64,000 nt of DNA from Roseomonas genomospecies 6 (GTDB lineage: Bacteria > Pseudomonadota > Alphaproteobacteria > Azospirillales > Azospirillaceae), in contig NZ_QOKW01000001.1 in assembly GCF_008365375.1 (NCBI RefSeq), forward strand, positions 1 to 64,000. Direction: 5' to 3'. The number at the start of each line of letters is the position of its first letter. Within the stretch, counting starts at the first letter, position 1. The notes beneath the pieces are model-generated. The model did not search any database. It was given only the letters and a program-made list of their open reading frames with translations, and was not told the DNA's origin. The translations under genes were made by a program, and so were the position numbers. Below, one piece after another: positions 1-8,764 of the stretch.

Positions 1-79
1 CGCTTGATCCCAGCGCGCCGCGGCTCGCCCGACACATCGCCGACCCGCCCAGACGACGAACACGCCAGACCGAAACCAT
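1..79 (-). CDS. Possible 5' end of an unidentified gene, cut by the window edge
   Basis: An ATG at 77-79 (minus strand) is preceded, five bases away, by a perfect AAAGGAG ribosome binding site and opens a frame of 26 codons that stays open to the window edge. The visible N-terminus is short and arginine-rich, beginning MVSVWRVRRLGG. It lies downstream of the formate dehydrogenase operon on the same strand. No family can be recognised from so few residues. The Shine-Dalgarno sequence is part of a palindrome (CTCCTTTCATAAGGAG), so the match could be coincidental. Confidence 0.35.
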   Translation of the reverse strand, partial: MVSVWRVRRLGGSAMCRASRGALGSS

Positions 80-149
80 GCCGGCTCCTTTCATAAGGAG
101 ACAAGCATGTTAGCGCCTATGGGAGGGCCGGGGAGGGGGCACTGCACCT

Positions 150-380
150 CTACACGCTCCCCGCCACCGGTCCCCTCAGCCGCTCCACCGCTTGGGTGAC
201 GATCTCATGCAACCCCTCCCCACCCGCGGCGGTGTGGTCCAGCAGGCGCTGGCGCATGCGCGGTTCCCAGAAGGCGCGGATGTGGCCAGCGGTTTCGGTC
301 ACCGCCTCGTCCTGCGGGTAGGACTGGAAATAGCCGGCGATCTGGTTCGCCATGCGGATGAGTTCGCGTGTGGTGTCCAT
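150..380 (-). CDS. fdsD: Formate dehydrogenase delta subunit FdsD
   Basis: A 76-residue protein beginning MDTTRELIRMANQIAGYF, with the conserved FdsD features: an N-terminal IRMANQIA helix and a central HIRAFWEPRMR motif. FdsD is a small accessory subunit of soluble NAD-dependent molybdenum formate dehydrogenases; its biochemical role is poorly defined, but it is always encoded at the end of fds operons, as here. The start at 380 places it 29 bases after the fdhD stop, so cotranscription is likely. Length and position agree with the fdsGBACD order known from Cupriavidus and rhizobia. Family identification is confident from motif and context. Confidence 0.9.
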   Translation of the reverse strand: MDTTRELIRMANQIAGYFQSYPQDEAVTETAGHIRAFWEPRMRQRLLDHTAAGGEGLHEIVTQAVERLRGPVAGSV

Positions 381-409
381 GGGTCGGCTCCCGGAAAGAG
401 TGCTTTTCG

Positions 410-1207
410 TCAACGGAACAGCATGACGCCGTCGCCGCGCGCGCGGGCGGCCAGCGTCATGCCGGCGGCGCGGGCGAGCTTCAGCGCCAGCGCCGTGGGG
501 GCGGAAATGGTGGCGAGCATGGGAATGCCGATGGTCGCGGCCTTCTGAACCAGTTCGAAGCTGCACCGGCTGCTCATGACGGCGAAGCCGCCGGACGGGT
601 CGATTCCGGCACGGGCCAGCGCGCCGGCCAGCTTGTCCAGCGCGTTGTGGCGCCCGACATCCTCCCGCGCCATGACGATTCGCCCGTCCGGCCCGGCCCA
701 GGCCGCCGCGTGAAGCGACCGGTTGGCGCGGTTCATCGGCTGGTGGTCGGGCAGGGCGGCGAAGGCGGCGGACACCGCCTCCACCGACGGGGTGAAGCCC
801 GCCGTCACCTTCGGCGGCTCGCGGACGGCGTTGGCGAGGCTGTCCACCCCGCACAGGCCGCAGCCGCTCCGCCCTTCCATCGAGCGGCGGCGGAGCGAGC
901 CGCGCAGAAGACGCAACGGGTCCGCCGCAATGGACAGAATGATCCCGTCCTCCACTGTGCGCACCGCGATGCGGTCGATGTCGGCGGCGCTGCCGACGAT
1001 CTCCTCGCACAGGCTGAATCCCAGCGCGAAGTCCTCCAGGTCGGCGGGCGTCGCCATCATCACGGCGTGGGAGCGTCCGTTGTATTCGAACGCCACCGGA
1101 GTCTCCTCGGCGACCAGCCACGTCACGTTTGCCGCGTTGGCCGCCTGATTCGCGGTCTCCGGGAATCCGGTGCCGCTGGCCGGCAGGGAATGGGCGGGTG
1201 CCTGCAT
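410..1207 (-). CDS. fdhD: Formate dehydrogenase accessory sulfurtransferase FdhD (FdsC)
   Basis: A 265-residue FdhD family protein. FdhD takes sulfur from the cysteine desulfurase IscS and delivers it to the bis-MGD molybdenum cofactor so that formate dehydrogenase becomes active; it acts in the cytoplasm. Visible family marks are the CxxC active-site pair in SGCGLCG (C116 and C119), and the conserved block REDVGRHNALDKL. ATG 1207 gives the usual family length. The gene corresponds to fdsC of fds operons and sits between fdsA and fdsD. It is separated from fdsA by about 170 bases occupied by two inverted REP-like elements, which could modulate expression of the distal genes relative to fdsGBA. 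Confidence 0.93.
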   Translation of the reverse strand: MQAPAHSLPASGTGFPETANQAANAANVTWLVAEETPVAFEYNGRSHAVMMATPADLEDFALGFSLCEEIVGSAADIDRIAVRTVEDGIILSIAADPLRLLRGSLRRRSMEGRSGCGLCGVDSLANAVREPPKVTAGFTPSVEAVSAAFAALPDHQPMNRANRSLHAAAWAGPDGRIVMAREDVGRHNALDKLAGALARAGIDPSGGFAVMSSRCSFELVQKAATIGIPMLATISAPTALALKLARAAGMTLAARARGDGVMLFR

Positions 1208-1226
1208 CGATGGTCTCCTGTGTCCT

Positions 1227-1367
1227 CCCTCTCCCGCCCCGGGAGAGGGAAGGGGCCCGCGCGGAGCGTGGGAAGGGTGAGGGCGCTTGCAACGGGCAGA
1301 TGCCTGATCCTTGCTGGTACCCTCACCCGGCCGCTTCGCGTCCACCCTCTCCCGGGACGGGAGAGGG
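1227..1367. repeat. Inverted pair of REP-like palindromic elements in the fds operon
   Basis: Two copies of the same element face each other. Each has a 23-base near-perfect palindrome, CCCTCTCCCG-N3-CGGGAGAGGG in form (1227-1249 and 1345-1367), followed after about 25 bases by GGGTGAGGG (1275-1283; its reverse complement at 1320-1328). The second copy ends seven bases before the fdsA stop codon complement at 1375. The arrangement resembles BIME-type paired REP sequences, typical of intergenic, transcribed positions. No further copy was seen elsewhere in this window. Confidence 0.75.
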
Positions 1368-1374
1368 ATTGGGA

Positions 1375-4203
1375 TCACTCCGCCGCCACTTCCACCAGAT
1401 CGCCGCGGCGGATCTGCCAGTCGGACGGGTGGTTGCTCAGCGTCACCTGGACCGCGGTCACCTTGTATTCGGGGCAGTTGGTCGCCCAATCCGAATTCTC
1501 GGTGGTGACCACGTTGGCGCCCGTCACCGGGTGGTGGAAGGTGGTGTAGACCACCCCCTGCGGCATCCGGTCGGAGATGCGCGCCCGCAACGTGGTGGCG
1601 CCGATGCGGCTGGCGATGGACACCAGATCGCCGTCGCGGATGCCCCGCTCCTCGGCGTCGTGGGGGTGGACCTCCAGGATGTCCTCCGGGTGCCACGCCA
1701 CGTTGGCGGTGCGGCGGGTCTGGGCGCCGACGTTGTAGTGGCTGAGGATGCGGCCCGTGGTCAGGATCAGCGGGTAGAAGCGGGAGGCGCGCTCCTCCGT
1801 CGGCACATACTCGGTGATCATGAAGCGGCCCTGGGACGCTTTGCCGTCGCGGACGAAGCCGTCGGCGTGCATGATCGGCGTGCCGACCGAGTCCTCGTCG
1901 GTGCAGGGCCACTGCACGCTGCCCACCCGGTCCAGCTTCGCGAAGCTGACTCCGGAGAAGGTCGGTGTCAGACGGGCGATCTCGTCCATGATCTGCGCGC
2001 TGGTCCGGTAGAACATGGGATAGCCCATGGCCGTGGCCAGTTCGCAGACGACCTCCCATTCCTGCTTGCCGGTCTTGGACGGCATCACCGGGCGGACGCG
2101 GTTGATGCGGCGCTCGGCGTTGGTGAAGGTGCCGTCCTTCTCCAGGAAGGAGGTGCCGGGCAGGAAGACATGGGCGAACGCCGCGGTCTCGTTCAGGAAC
2201 AGGTCCTGCACCACGACGATCTCCATGGCCCGCAGGGCGGCGAACACATGCTGGGTGTTCGGGTCGGACTGGGCGATGTCCTCGCCCTGCACGAAGATGC
2301 CCTTGAAGGTGCCGTCCACCGCGGAGTCGAACATGTTGGGGATGCGCAGGCCAGGCTCGGGGTCGAGCGCGGCGTTCCACACCTCCTCGAACTGCTGGCG
2401 GACCACGTCGTCGGAGACGTGGCGGTAGCCGGTCAGCTCGTGCGGGAAGGAGCCCATGTCGCAGGAGCCCTGAACGTTGTTCTGGCCGCGCAGCGGGTTC
2501 ACGCCGACGCCGTCACGCCCGATGTTGCCGGTCGCCATGGCGAGGTTCGCCATGCCCATGACGGCGGTGGAGCCCTGGCTGTGCTCCGTCACGCCCAGGC
2601 CGTAATAGATGGCCGCGTTGCCGCCCGTGGCATAGAGCCGGGCCGCCGCGCGCATCTCCGCCGCCGGGATGCCAGTGTACTGCTCGGTGTTTTCCGGGGA
2701 ATGGCGCGGGTCGCGGACGAAGGCCTCCCACCGGGCGAACTCCATCGGGTCGCACCGGTCGGCCACGAAATTGCGCTCCACCAGTTCCTCGGTCACGATC
2801 ACATGGGCCAGCGCGTTCATCGCGGCAACGTTGGTGCCGGGACGGAGCTGGAGGTGGTGCGTGGCCGAGACGTGCGGGCTGCGCACGAGGTCGATGCGGC
2901 GCGGGTCGATGACGATCAGCTTGGCGCCCTGGCGCAGCCGCTTCTTCATGCGCGAACCGAAGACCGGGTGGCCGTCCGTCGGGTTGGCGCCGATGACCAG
3001 GATCACGTCGGACTTGTCGACGCTCTTGAAGTCCTGCGTGCCGGCGGAGGTGCCGAAGGTCTGCTTCAGGCCGTAGCCGGTCGGGGAGTGGCAGACGCGG
3101 GCGCAGGTGTCGACGTTGTTGTTGCCGAAGGCGGCGCGGATCATCTTCTGGACGACGTACACCTCCTCGTTCGTGCAACGGGACGAGGTGATGCCGCCGA
3201 TGGAGCCGCGGCCATACTTCTGCTGGACCGCGCGCAGGCGGGTCGCGGCGTAGCTGATCGCCTCCTCCCAGGACACGGTGCGCCACGGGTCGTCGATGGA
3301 CTCGCGGATCATCGGCTTCATCTGGCGGTCGGCGTGGGTGGCGTAGCCCCAGGCGAAGCGGCCCTTGACGCAGGAATGGCCCTCGTTGGCGCCGCCGTCC
3401 TTGTGGGGGACCATGCGGACCACGGTGGTGCCCTTCATCTCCGCCTTGAAGGAGCACCCCACCCCGCAATAGGCGCAGGTGGTGATGACGCTGTGTTCCG
3501 GCTGGCCCAGCTCGATCAGCGACTTCTCGGTCAGGGTCGCGGTCGGGCAGGCCTGGACGCAGGCGCCGCAGGACACGCACTCGCTGTCCATGAAGCTCTC
3601 AAGCGCGCCCGGCGATACCTTGCTGTCGAAACCGCGCCCGTCGATGGTCAGCGCGAAGGTGCCCTGGACCTCGCCGCAGGCCCGCACGCAGCGGGAGCAG
3701 ACGATGCATTTGGACGGGTCGAAGGTGAAGTAGGGGTTGCTCTCGTCCTTCACCGCCACGCGGTGGTTTTCGCCCTCGTAACCGTAGCGGACGTTGCGCA
3801 GGCCGACCGCGCCGGCCATGTCCTGAAGCTCGCAATTGCCGTTGGTCGGGCAGGTCAGGCAGTCGAGCGGGTGGTCGGAGATGTACAGCTCCATCACGCC
3901 GCGGCGCAGCCGCCCCAGACGCTCGTTCTGGGTGTGCACCTTCATGCCCGGGGCGACCGGCGTGGTGCAGGAGGCCGGCGTGCCGCGCCGTCCCTCGATC
4001 TCCACCATGCACAGGCGGCAGGAGCCATAGGCGTCCAGCATGTCGGTGGCGCACAGCTTCGGCACGGTGATGCCGGCTTCCATCGCCGCGCGCATCACCG
4101 AGGTGCCTTCCGGCACGGTCACCGTGCGGCCGTCGATGTCCAGCGTCACCAGGGTGGCGGACTCGCGGGCCGGGGTGCCGTAATCGATGTCTTGGATGGA
4201 CAT
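1375..4203 (-). CDS. fdsA: NAD-dependent formate dehydrogenase alpha subunit FdsA (Mo/bis-PGD, Fe-S)
   Basis: The catalytic subunit, 942 residues from ATG 4203, oxidises formate to CO2 at a molybdenum bis-pterin site. Domains in order: a NuoG-like N-terminus with a [2Fe-2S] set (C51, C62, C65, C79), a His/Cys [4Fe-4S] set (H111, C115, C118, C124), a two-cluster ferredoxin segment (C166-C176 and C209-C219), then the molybdopterin domain with its own cluster (C243, C246, C250, C278). The Mo ligand is a cysteine, C371 in ARVCHSPTGYG, so the enzyme is not a selenoprotein. Length fits the FdsA/FdhF family of soluble NAD-linked enzymes. It is followed by the paired REP-like repeats and preceded by fdsB with an 17-base gap. 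Electrons pass to NAD through FdsG/FdsB. Confidence 0.97.
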   Translation of the reverse strand: MSIQDIDYGTPARESATLVTLDIDGRTVTVPEGTSVMRAAMEAGITVPKLCATDMLDAYGSCRLCMVEIEGRRGTPASCTTPVAPGMKVHTQNERLGRLRRGVMELYISDHPLDCLTCPTNGNCELQDMAGAVGLRNVRYGYEGENHRVAVKDESNPYFTFDPSKCIVCSRCVRACGEVQGTFALTIDGRGFDSKVSPGALESFMDSECVSCGACVQACPTATLTEKSLIELGQPEHSVITTCAYCGVGCSFKAEMKGTTVVRMVPHKDGGANEGHSCVKGRFAWGYATHADRQMKPMIRESIDDPWRTVSWEEAISYAATRLRAVQQKYGRGSIGGITSSRCTNEEVYVVQKMIRAAFGNNNVDTCARVCHSPTGYGLKQTFGTSAGTQDFKSVDKSDVILVIGANPTDGHPVFGSRMKKRLRQGAKLIVIDPRRIDLVRSPHVSATHHLQLRPGTNVAAMNALAHVIVTEELVERNFVADRCDPMEFARWEAFVRDPRHSPENTEQYTGIPAAEMRAAARLYATGGNAAIYYGLGVTEHSQGSTAVMGMANLAMATGNIGRDGVGVNPLRGQNNVQGSCDMGSFPHELTGYRHVSDDVVRQQFEEVWNAALDPEPGLRIPNMFDSAVDGTFKGIFVQGEDIAQSDPNTQHVFAALRAMEIVVVQDLFLNETAAFAHVFLPGTSFLEKDGTFTNAERRINRVRPVMPSKTGKQEWEVVCELATAMGYPMFYRTSAQIMDEIARLTPTFSGVSFAKLDRVGSVQWPCTDEDSVGTPIMHADGFVRDGKASQGRFMITEYVPTEERASRFYPLILTTGRILSHYNVGAQTRRTANVAWHPEDILEVHPHDAEERGIRDGDLVSIASRIGATTLRARISDRMPQGVVYTTFHHPVTGANVVTTENSDWATNCPEYKVTAVQVTLSNHPSDWQIRRGDLVEVAAE

Positions 4204-4220
4204 GGTGTCTGGTCCTTCGC

Positions 4221-5786
4221 TCACTCGGCCGCGACAGCCGCGGGGCTGCGGGTGAAATCCTCGGGGAAGTGCTTCAGGGCGCTGCGCACCGGGATCGGCG
4301 TCATGCCACCCATGGCGCAGAGCGAGCCGTCGGTCATGACCTCGCACAGGTCGTTCAGCAGCGTGATGTTCGCCGCGACCTTTTCGCCGGCGATGATGTG
4401 GTCCATCACCTCGACGCCGCGCACCGCGCCGATGCGGCAGGGGGTGCACTTGCCGCAGGATTCGGCGGCGCAGAACTCCATGGCGAAGCGGGCCTGTCTG
4501 GCCATGTCCACGCTGTCGTCGAAGACGACGATGCCGCCATGGCCGACCATCGCTTCGACCGCCGCGAAGGCTTCGTAATCCTTGGGCAGGTCGAACAGGG
4601 ACGGCGGCAGATAGGCGCCCAGCGGGCCGCCAGCCTGCACCGCGCGGATCGGACGGCCCGTGATGGTGCCGCCGCCGAACTCGTACAGCAGTTCGTGCAG
4701 GGTGACGCCGAACGCCTTCTCCACGATGCCGCCATGGCGGATGTTGCCGGCGAGCTGGAAGGCCAGCGTGCCGCGCGACCGGCCCACGCCGAAGTCGCGG
4801 TAGTAGCTGCCTCCCTTGTCCAGGATGACCGGGACCGAGGTCAGCGACAGCACGTTGTTGACGACGGTCGGCTTGCCGAACAGACCCTCCAGCGCCGGCA
4901 GCGGCGGCTTGGCCCGGACGGTGCCGCGCTTGCCCTCCAGGCTTTCCAGCATGGAGGTCTCCTCGCCGCAGATGTAGGCGCCGGCCCCGACGCGGACGTC
5001 CAGATGGAAGCGATGGCCGGTGCCGTGGATCGCGTCACCCAGCCACTTCTCGTCGTAGGCCAGCCGGATCGCCTCGCGCATGGTCGCGACGGCGTGCGGG
5101 TACTCGGAACGGATGTAGATGTAGCCCTCGGTGGCGCCCACCGCGATGGCCGCGATGGTCATGCCCTCGATCAGGCAGAAGGGGTCGCCCTCCATGATCA
5201 TGCGGTCGGCGAAGGTGCCGCTGTCGCCCTCGTCGGCGTTGCAGCAGATGTATTTCTGGTCCGCCTGGGCGTTCAGCACCGTGTTCCACTTGATGCCGGT
5301 CGGGAAACCGGCGCCGCCGCGCCCGCGCAGGCCGGATTCGGTGACCTCGGCCACGATCTCCGCCGGGGTCATGGCAAGCGCCCGCTCCAGCCCGCGGAAG
5401 CCGCCGTGCAGCCGGTAATCCTCGACCGACAGCGGGTCGATGATGCCGCAGCGGGCGAAGGTCAGCCGCTCCTGCTTGGCGAAATAGGGGATCTGTTCGG
5501 TCAGGCCGTGGGCCAGGGCATGGTCGGCGCCGTCGAGGAAGCCGGCGTCGAACAGGCCGGCCACGTCCTCGGCCATCACCGGCCCATAGGCGACGCGGCC
5601 CTCGGGCGTCTCGACCTCGACCAGAGTCTCCAGCCACAGCATCCCGCGGGAGCCGTTGCGGACGATGCGCAGCGGAATGCCGCGCTTGGTGGCCTCGGCC
5701 CGGATGGCGGCGGCGGTCTCGTCGGCGCCCACCGACAGGGCGGCGGCGTCGCGGGGAACATAGACCGTGTGCAGGGTCTCGCTCAT
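4221..5786 (-). CDS. fdsB: NAD-dependent formate dehydrogenase beta subunit FdsB (diaphorase)
   Basis: A 521-residue NuoF-like flavoprotein that transfers electrons from the FdsA clusters to NAD through FMN. The N-terminal ~110 residues form a thioredoxin-like ferredoxin domain without an obvious cysteine cluster motif; then come the NAD-binding glycine-rich segment GLRGRGGAGFPTGIKWN, the FMN region containing GAGAYICGEETSM, and a C-terminal [4Fe-4S] motif ESCGKCTPCRIG. Its ATG overlaps the fdsG stop by four bases (ATGA, 5783-5786), indicating translational coupling. The stop is 17 bases before fdsA. The arrangement is that of the hydrogenase/complex I diaphorase module. Confidence 0.96.
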   Translation of the reverse strand: MSETLHTVYVPRDAAALSVGADETAAAIRAEATKRGIPLRIVRNGSRGMLWLETLVEVETPEGRVAYGPVMAEDVAGLFDAGFLDGADHALAHGLTEQIPYFAKQERLTFARCGIIDPLSVEDYRLHGGFRGLERALAMTPAEIVAEVTESGLRGRGGAGFPTGIKWNTVLNAQADQKYICCNADEGDSGTFADRMIMEGDPFCLIEGMTIAAIAVGATEGYIYIRSEYPHAVATMREAIRLAYDEKWLGDAIHGTGHRFHLDVRVGAGAYICGEETSMLESLEGKRGTVRAKPPLPALEGLFGKPTVVNNVLSLTSVPVILDKGGSYYRDFGVGRSRGTLAFQLAGNIRHGGIVEKAFGVTLHELLYEFGGGTITGRPIRAVQAGGPLGAYLPPSLFDLPKDYEAFAAVEAMVGHGGIVVFDDSVDMARQARFAMEFCAAESCGKCTPCRIGAVRGVEVMDHIIAGEKVAANITLLNDLCEVMTDGSLCAMGGMTPIPVRSALKHFPEDFTRSPAAVAAE

Positions 5787-6271
5787 CGTGCAGCCTCCGC
5801 GGCCAGGGTGGAGGCGGCGATGGCGTCGAAGCGGGCCGGGCTGACCCGCCCGTGCAGCGTCTCGTCCACCATCACGGCGGGGGCCAGGGCGCAGTTGCCC
5901 AGGCAGAAGACCGGCTCCAGCGAGAAGGCGTCGTCGGCGGTGGTCTCGTGGAAATCCACCTTCAGGCGGCGGCGGATGTGGTCGATCAGCCCGTCCGCGT
6001 TCATCGACTGGCAGGCTTCGGCCCGGCAGACCTTGATGGTGTGGCGGCCCGGACGGCTGCGGCGGAACTCGTGGTAGAAGGACACCACCCCGTGCACGTC
6101 GGCGCGCGACAGGTTCAGCTCACGCGCCAGCAGCGGAATGGCCTCTTCGTCGATGCAGCCGAACTCTTCCTGCAAGGCGTGCAGGATCGGCAACAGGGCT
6201 CCGCGCAGGTGCCGGTTGGCGGCGATCACCGCCGTGGCGCGCTCCTCGCTCCATGGAGATCGGGCGTTCAT
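5783..6271 (-). CDS. fdsG: NAD-dependent formate dehydrogenase gamma subunit FdsG ([2Fe-2S])
   Basis: A 162-residue NuoE-like subunit with a thioredoxin-fold [2Fe-2S] centre bound by C82, C87, C123 and C127 (C-x4-C and C-x3-C pairs, in CRAEAC and CLGNC). It relays electrons between FdsA and the FdsB flavin. ATG 6271 was chosen because GGGGAGGAG lies five bases upstream and the resulting length is that of the family; an in-frame ATG at 6343 would add an unsupported tail. This is the first structural gene of the fds operon, and the 168-base gap before it holds a LysR-type palindrome. Confidence 0.95.
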   Translation of the reverse strand: MNARSPWSEERATAVIAANRHLRGALLPILHALQEEFGCIDEEAIPLLARELNLSRADVHGVVSFYHEFRRSRPGRHTIKVCRAEACQSMNADGLIDHIRRRLKVDFHETTADDAFSLEPVFCLGNCALAPAVMVDETLHGRVSPARFDAIAASTLAAEAAR

Positions 6272-6376
6272 GGTCTCCTCCCCCGCGCCCGCCTGACATC
6301 GGCGGCGCTTCGTTCGTGTCTCGTCCATCAGCGTGGCGGACATTGGGGAGGGCGCGCAAATTTGATTTTCCGATGC

Positions 6377-6399
6377 GGTGATAGGGTTTGGCTATCACC
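6377..6399. promoter_or_regulatory. LysR-type operator before the fds operon
   Basis: A perfect interrupted palindrome GGTGATAG-N7-CTATCACC lies between the LysR gene and fdsG, about 105 bases upstream of the fdsG start. It contains ATAG-N7-CTAT, the spacing and symmetry typical of LysR-family sites such as OxyR and CbbR boxes. The adjacent LysR gene is the obvious candidate ligand. Its position would suit an activator site just upstream of an fdsG promoter; the promoter itself is not clear by eye. Confidence 0.7.
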
Positions 6400-6439
6400 A
6401 CACGAAACGCGCGGTTATGCTGTTGATATCATAACGACT

Positions 6440-7372
6440 TCACAGGCTCCAGGGCGCCAGCGCCTCGTCGGTCAAAGCGCGCACGCGCTCGGCGAGGCCC
6501 GGTTCCGCCGCGACCGTGGCCAGCGCCTTGGCGAGCGGGGCCGGCGGCTCGCGGTCGGCGTAGACGAGTCCGACGGCGTAGGTCAGGTCCGGTTCGGTCA
6601 GGGGCAGGGCGACCAGATCGGGGTGGAGCGCGACCAGGGTCAGGAGCTGGCTCGGCACCACGCTGGCCGCCAGACCGCTGCGCACGATGGTGTAGATGGT
6701 GACGATGGAGTTCGTCTCCATCAGCGGAACCACCGTCCGGTCGGCCATGCGGAAGGCGGTGTCGGCGATGCGGCGGTTCTGCATGTCGGGGGTCAGCAGG
6801 CACAGCGGCAGCTCCGCCGCGTCCGCCCAGCGGATGCCGGTCGCTCCCTCCCGGACCTGACGCCGCTGGGCCAGCAGGAAATACCGCTCCGAGAACAGCG
6901 GCACGGTGCGGACGTTGCTCAGCGGTTCGTTGTCCAGATAGGTGACGGCGGCGTCCAGTTCGAACCCGTCGAGGTCCCGCTGGATGTCGCGCGAGCTGAG
7001 CGAGCGCACGCTGGAGCGGATTTGCGGGTAGCGCTCGGCGAAGCGGGCCAGCACATGGGGAACGGCGGGCAGTGCGGTGGGAATGGCGCCGATGCGCAGA
7101 TGGCCCGACAGGCCCTGGCCCAGCGCCGTCAGTTCCTGATAGAGGCCATCCCGCTCGGCGACGATGCGGCGGGCGTATTCCAGCACCTTCAGCCCTTCCG
7201 GCGTGAAGCCGGAAAACTTCTGCCCGCGCTCCACGATGGGCACGCGCAACTCGTCCTCAAGCTGGCGGATGGCGTTGGACAGCGTCGGCTGGGAGACGTG
7301 GCAGGCCTCCGCCGCCCGGCCGAAATGCTGCTCGCGCGCCAGGGCCAGCAAATAGACGAATTTACGGAACAC
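6440..7372 (-). CDS. LysR-family transcriptional regulator of formate dehydrogenase (FdsR-like)
   Basis: A 310-residue LysR-type regulator: an N-terminal winged helix-turn-helix (roughly residues 5-60, with REQHFGRAAEACHVSQPTLS as the HTH) and a C-terminal effector-binding domain. The GTG at 7372 was preferred because GGGGAGG sits seven bases upstream and the protein then begins at the usual FRKFVYLLALA position; the open frame extends further upstream without a plausible start. It is co-oriented with and directly upstream of fdsG. In other bacteria the LysR gene in this position (fdsR) controls fds expression in response to formate; that role here is inferred from context and the palindrome at 6377-6399. 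Confidence 0.9.
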   Translation of the reverse strand: MFRKFVYLLALAREQHFGRAAEACHVSQPTLSNAIRQLEDELRVPIVERGQKFSGFTPEGLKVLEYARRIVAERDGLYQELTALGQGLSGHLRIGAIPTALPAVPHVLARFAERYPQIRSSVRSLSSRDIQRDLDGFELDAAVTYLDNEPLSNVRTVPLFSERYFLLAQRRQVREGATGIRWADAAELPLCLLTPDMQNRRIADTAFRMADRTVVPLMETNSIVTIYTIVRSGLAASVVPSQLLTLVALHPDLVALPLTEPDLTYAVGLVYADREPPAPLAKALATVAAEPGLAERVRALTDEALAPWSL

Positions 7373-7498
7373 GAGCAACCTCCCCGAGCCGGACGGTCCG
7401 GCATCCTCATCCGGCCCCTGTCCGGCGCAGAGGACGTTATGCCGAAGCGGACACACCGCTGGCAAGGGATGAGGCGTCCGCCCGTCCGTCCGTTCGCG

Positions 7499-8764
7499 TC
7501 AGTCTCCCGGCTGAGCCCCGGAAGCGTGGTGAATGGACCGCATCAGGGTCCCGCGCTCGGTCAGCAGCACGGTCAGCAGCGCCAGAACGCCCAGCACGGT
7601 GAAGCCGACCGTCAGCGGACGCACGGTGCCGTCGAAGGCTTGGCCGACGATCCAGCCGACCACCGCAGCCATGCCCGTGCTGAAGAAGCCGACGAAGGAC
7701 GAGCCCATGCCCGCCACATGACCCAGCGGCTCCATCGCCATGGCGTTGAAGTTCGGAGCGATCAGGCCGAAGCAGAAGAAGATCGCGGCCATGAAGAGGC
7801 TGAGGCCGAGCAGGGGCGGATGCTCCGGAAAGCCGATCACGGCCATGGCGGCGCCGGCCAGCACATAACCGATCAGGGCAACGTGCGACACCCGGTGCAT
7901 GCCGACCCGTCCGACCAGACGGGCATTGACGAGCGAGGCCAGGGCCATCACACCCGCGATCGCGCCGAAGGCCACCGGGAACATCGCGCCCAGACCATAG
8001 ACGTCCACGAAAATCTGCTGGGCGCTGCCGACGTAGCTCAGCAGCCCGCCGAACAGCAGGCCCATGGCCGCGGTGTAGCCGACCGTCGCGCGCGTCGTCA
8101 CCACCGTGCGGAAGGCGTGGCCGAGCGCCGCCGGGGACAGCGGCATCCGGTCCTCGGCGGAGCGGGTTTCCGCCAGACGCAGCATCGACCAGGCAAAGGC
8201 GAGCACGCCGGCCAGGAACAGCGCGCCGAACACCCAGGGCCAGGTCCCCAGCCGCAGAATCCCCTCGCCGAGCGCGGGGGCGATGATCGGCACGACGATG
8301 AAGATCATCATGACGAAGGACATCACCCGCGCCATGTCGCGCCCGACGAAGCGGTCGCGCACGATGGCGATGGCGACGACGCGCGGTGCGGCGGCCCCGA
8401 AGCCCTGCAGCGCGCGGGCGGCCAGCAGCGTGGTGAAGCTGGGGGCGAAGACCGCGCCCAGCGACCCGATGGCGAAGATCACCAGACCGGCGGCCAGCAC
8501 CGGCTTTCGACCGAACCGGTCGGACAGCGGCCCATGGAAGGGCTGGCCGATGGCGAATCCCAGCATGTAGGCGGTAATGACGAGCTGGCGGTCGTTCTCC
8601 CGTACCACCCCGAAGGAATGGGCGATGTCCGGCAGCGCGACCAGCATGATGTCGATGGACAGCGCCGTCAGCGCCATCAGAAGGGCCATGAGCGCGACGA
8701 ATTCGCCGAAGCGGATGTCGCCGGTCCGGCCGGTGGAAGCAGGGAGGGACGTGGACTGTGGCAT
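7499..8764 (-). CDS. Bcr/CflA-type multidrug efflux MFS transporter
   Basis: A 421-residue inner-membrane protein of the major facilitator superfamily with about twelve hydrophobic segments starting near residue 22. The sequence after the second helix, GPLSDRFGRKPVL, is the MFS motif A, and the following region ARALQGFGAAAPRVVAIAIVRD resembles the drug/H+ antiporter Bcr/CflA subfamily; length is typical. It would export small hydrophobic compounds using the proton gradient; substrate cannot be told. The gene is on the same strand as the LysR gene 126 bases downstream and is divergent from the hybrid kinase gene at 9037. Confidence 0.88.
   Translation of the reverse strand: MPQSTSLPASTGRTGDIRFGEFVALMALLMALTALSIDIMLVALPDIAHSFGVVRENDRQLVITAYMLGFAIGQPFHGPLSDRFGRKPVLAAGLVIFAIGSLGAVFAPSFTTLLAARALQGFGAAAPRVVAIAIVRDRFVGRDMARVMSFVMMIFIVVPIIAPALGEGILRLGTWPWVFGALFLAGVLAFAWSMLRLAETRSAEDRMPLSPAALGHAFRTVVTTRATVGYTAAMGLLFGGLLSYVGSAQQIFVDVYGLGAMFPVAFGAIAGVMALASLVNARLVGRVGMHRVSHVALIGYVLAGAAMAVIGFPEHPPLLGLSLFMAAIFFCFGLIAPNFNAMAMEPLGHVAGMGSSFVGFFSTGMAAVVGWIVGQAFDGTVRPLTVGFTVLGVLALLTVLLTERGTLMRSIHHASGAQPGD

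Noticed and set aside
107..199. A 30-codon plus-strand frame with AAGGAG eight bases before ATG
   Set aside because: The Shine-Dalgarno sequence is part of a palindrome, the peptide is low-complexity Pro/Gly-rich and the frame overlaps fdsD on the other strand.
1375..4203. Possible selenocysteine formate dehydrogenase
   Set aside because: The molybdenum ligand position is a cysteine (ARVCHSPTGYG) and no in-frame TGA or SECIS-like hairpin is needed.
1129..4578. A 1149-codon open frame on the plus strand opposite the fds genes
   Set aside because: It is antisense to fdsA, fdsB and fdhD and its predicted protein is low-complexity Arg/Ala/His/Gly-rich, a usual GC-rich shadow; it contains no recognisable domain.
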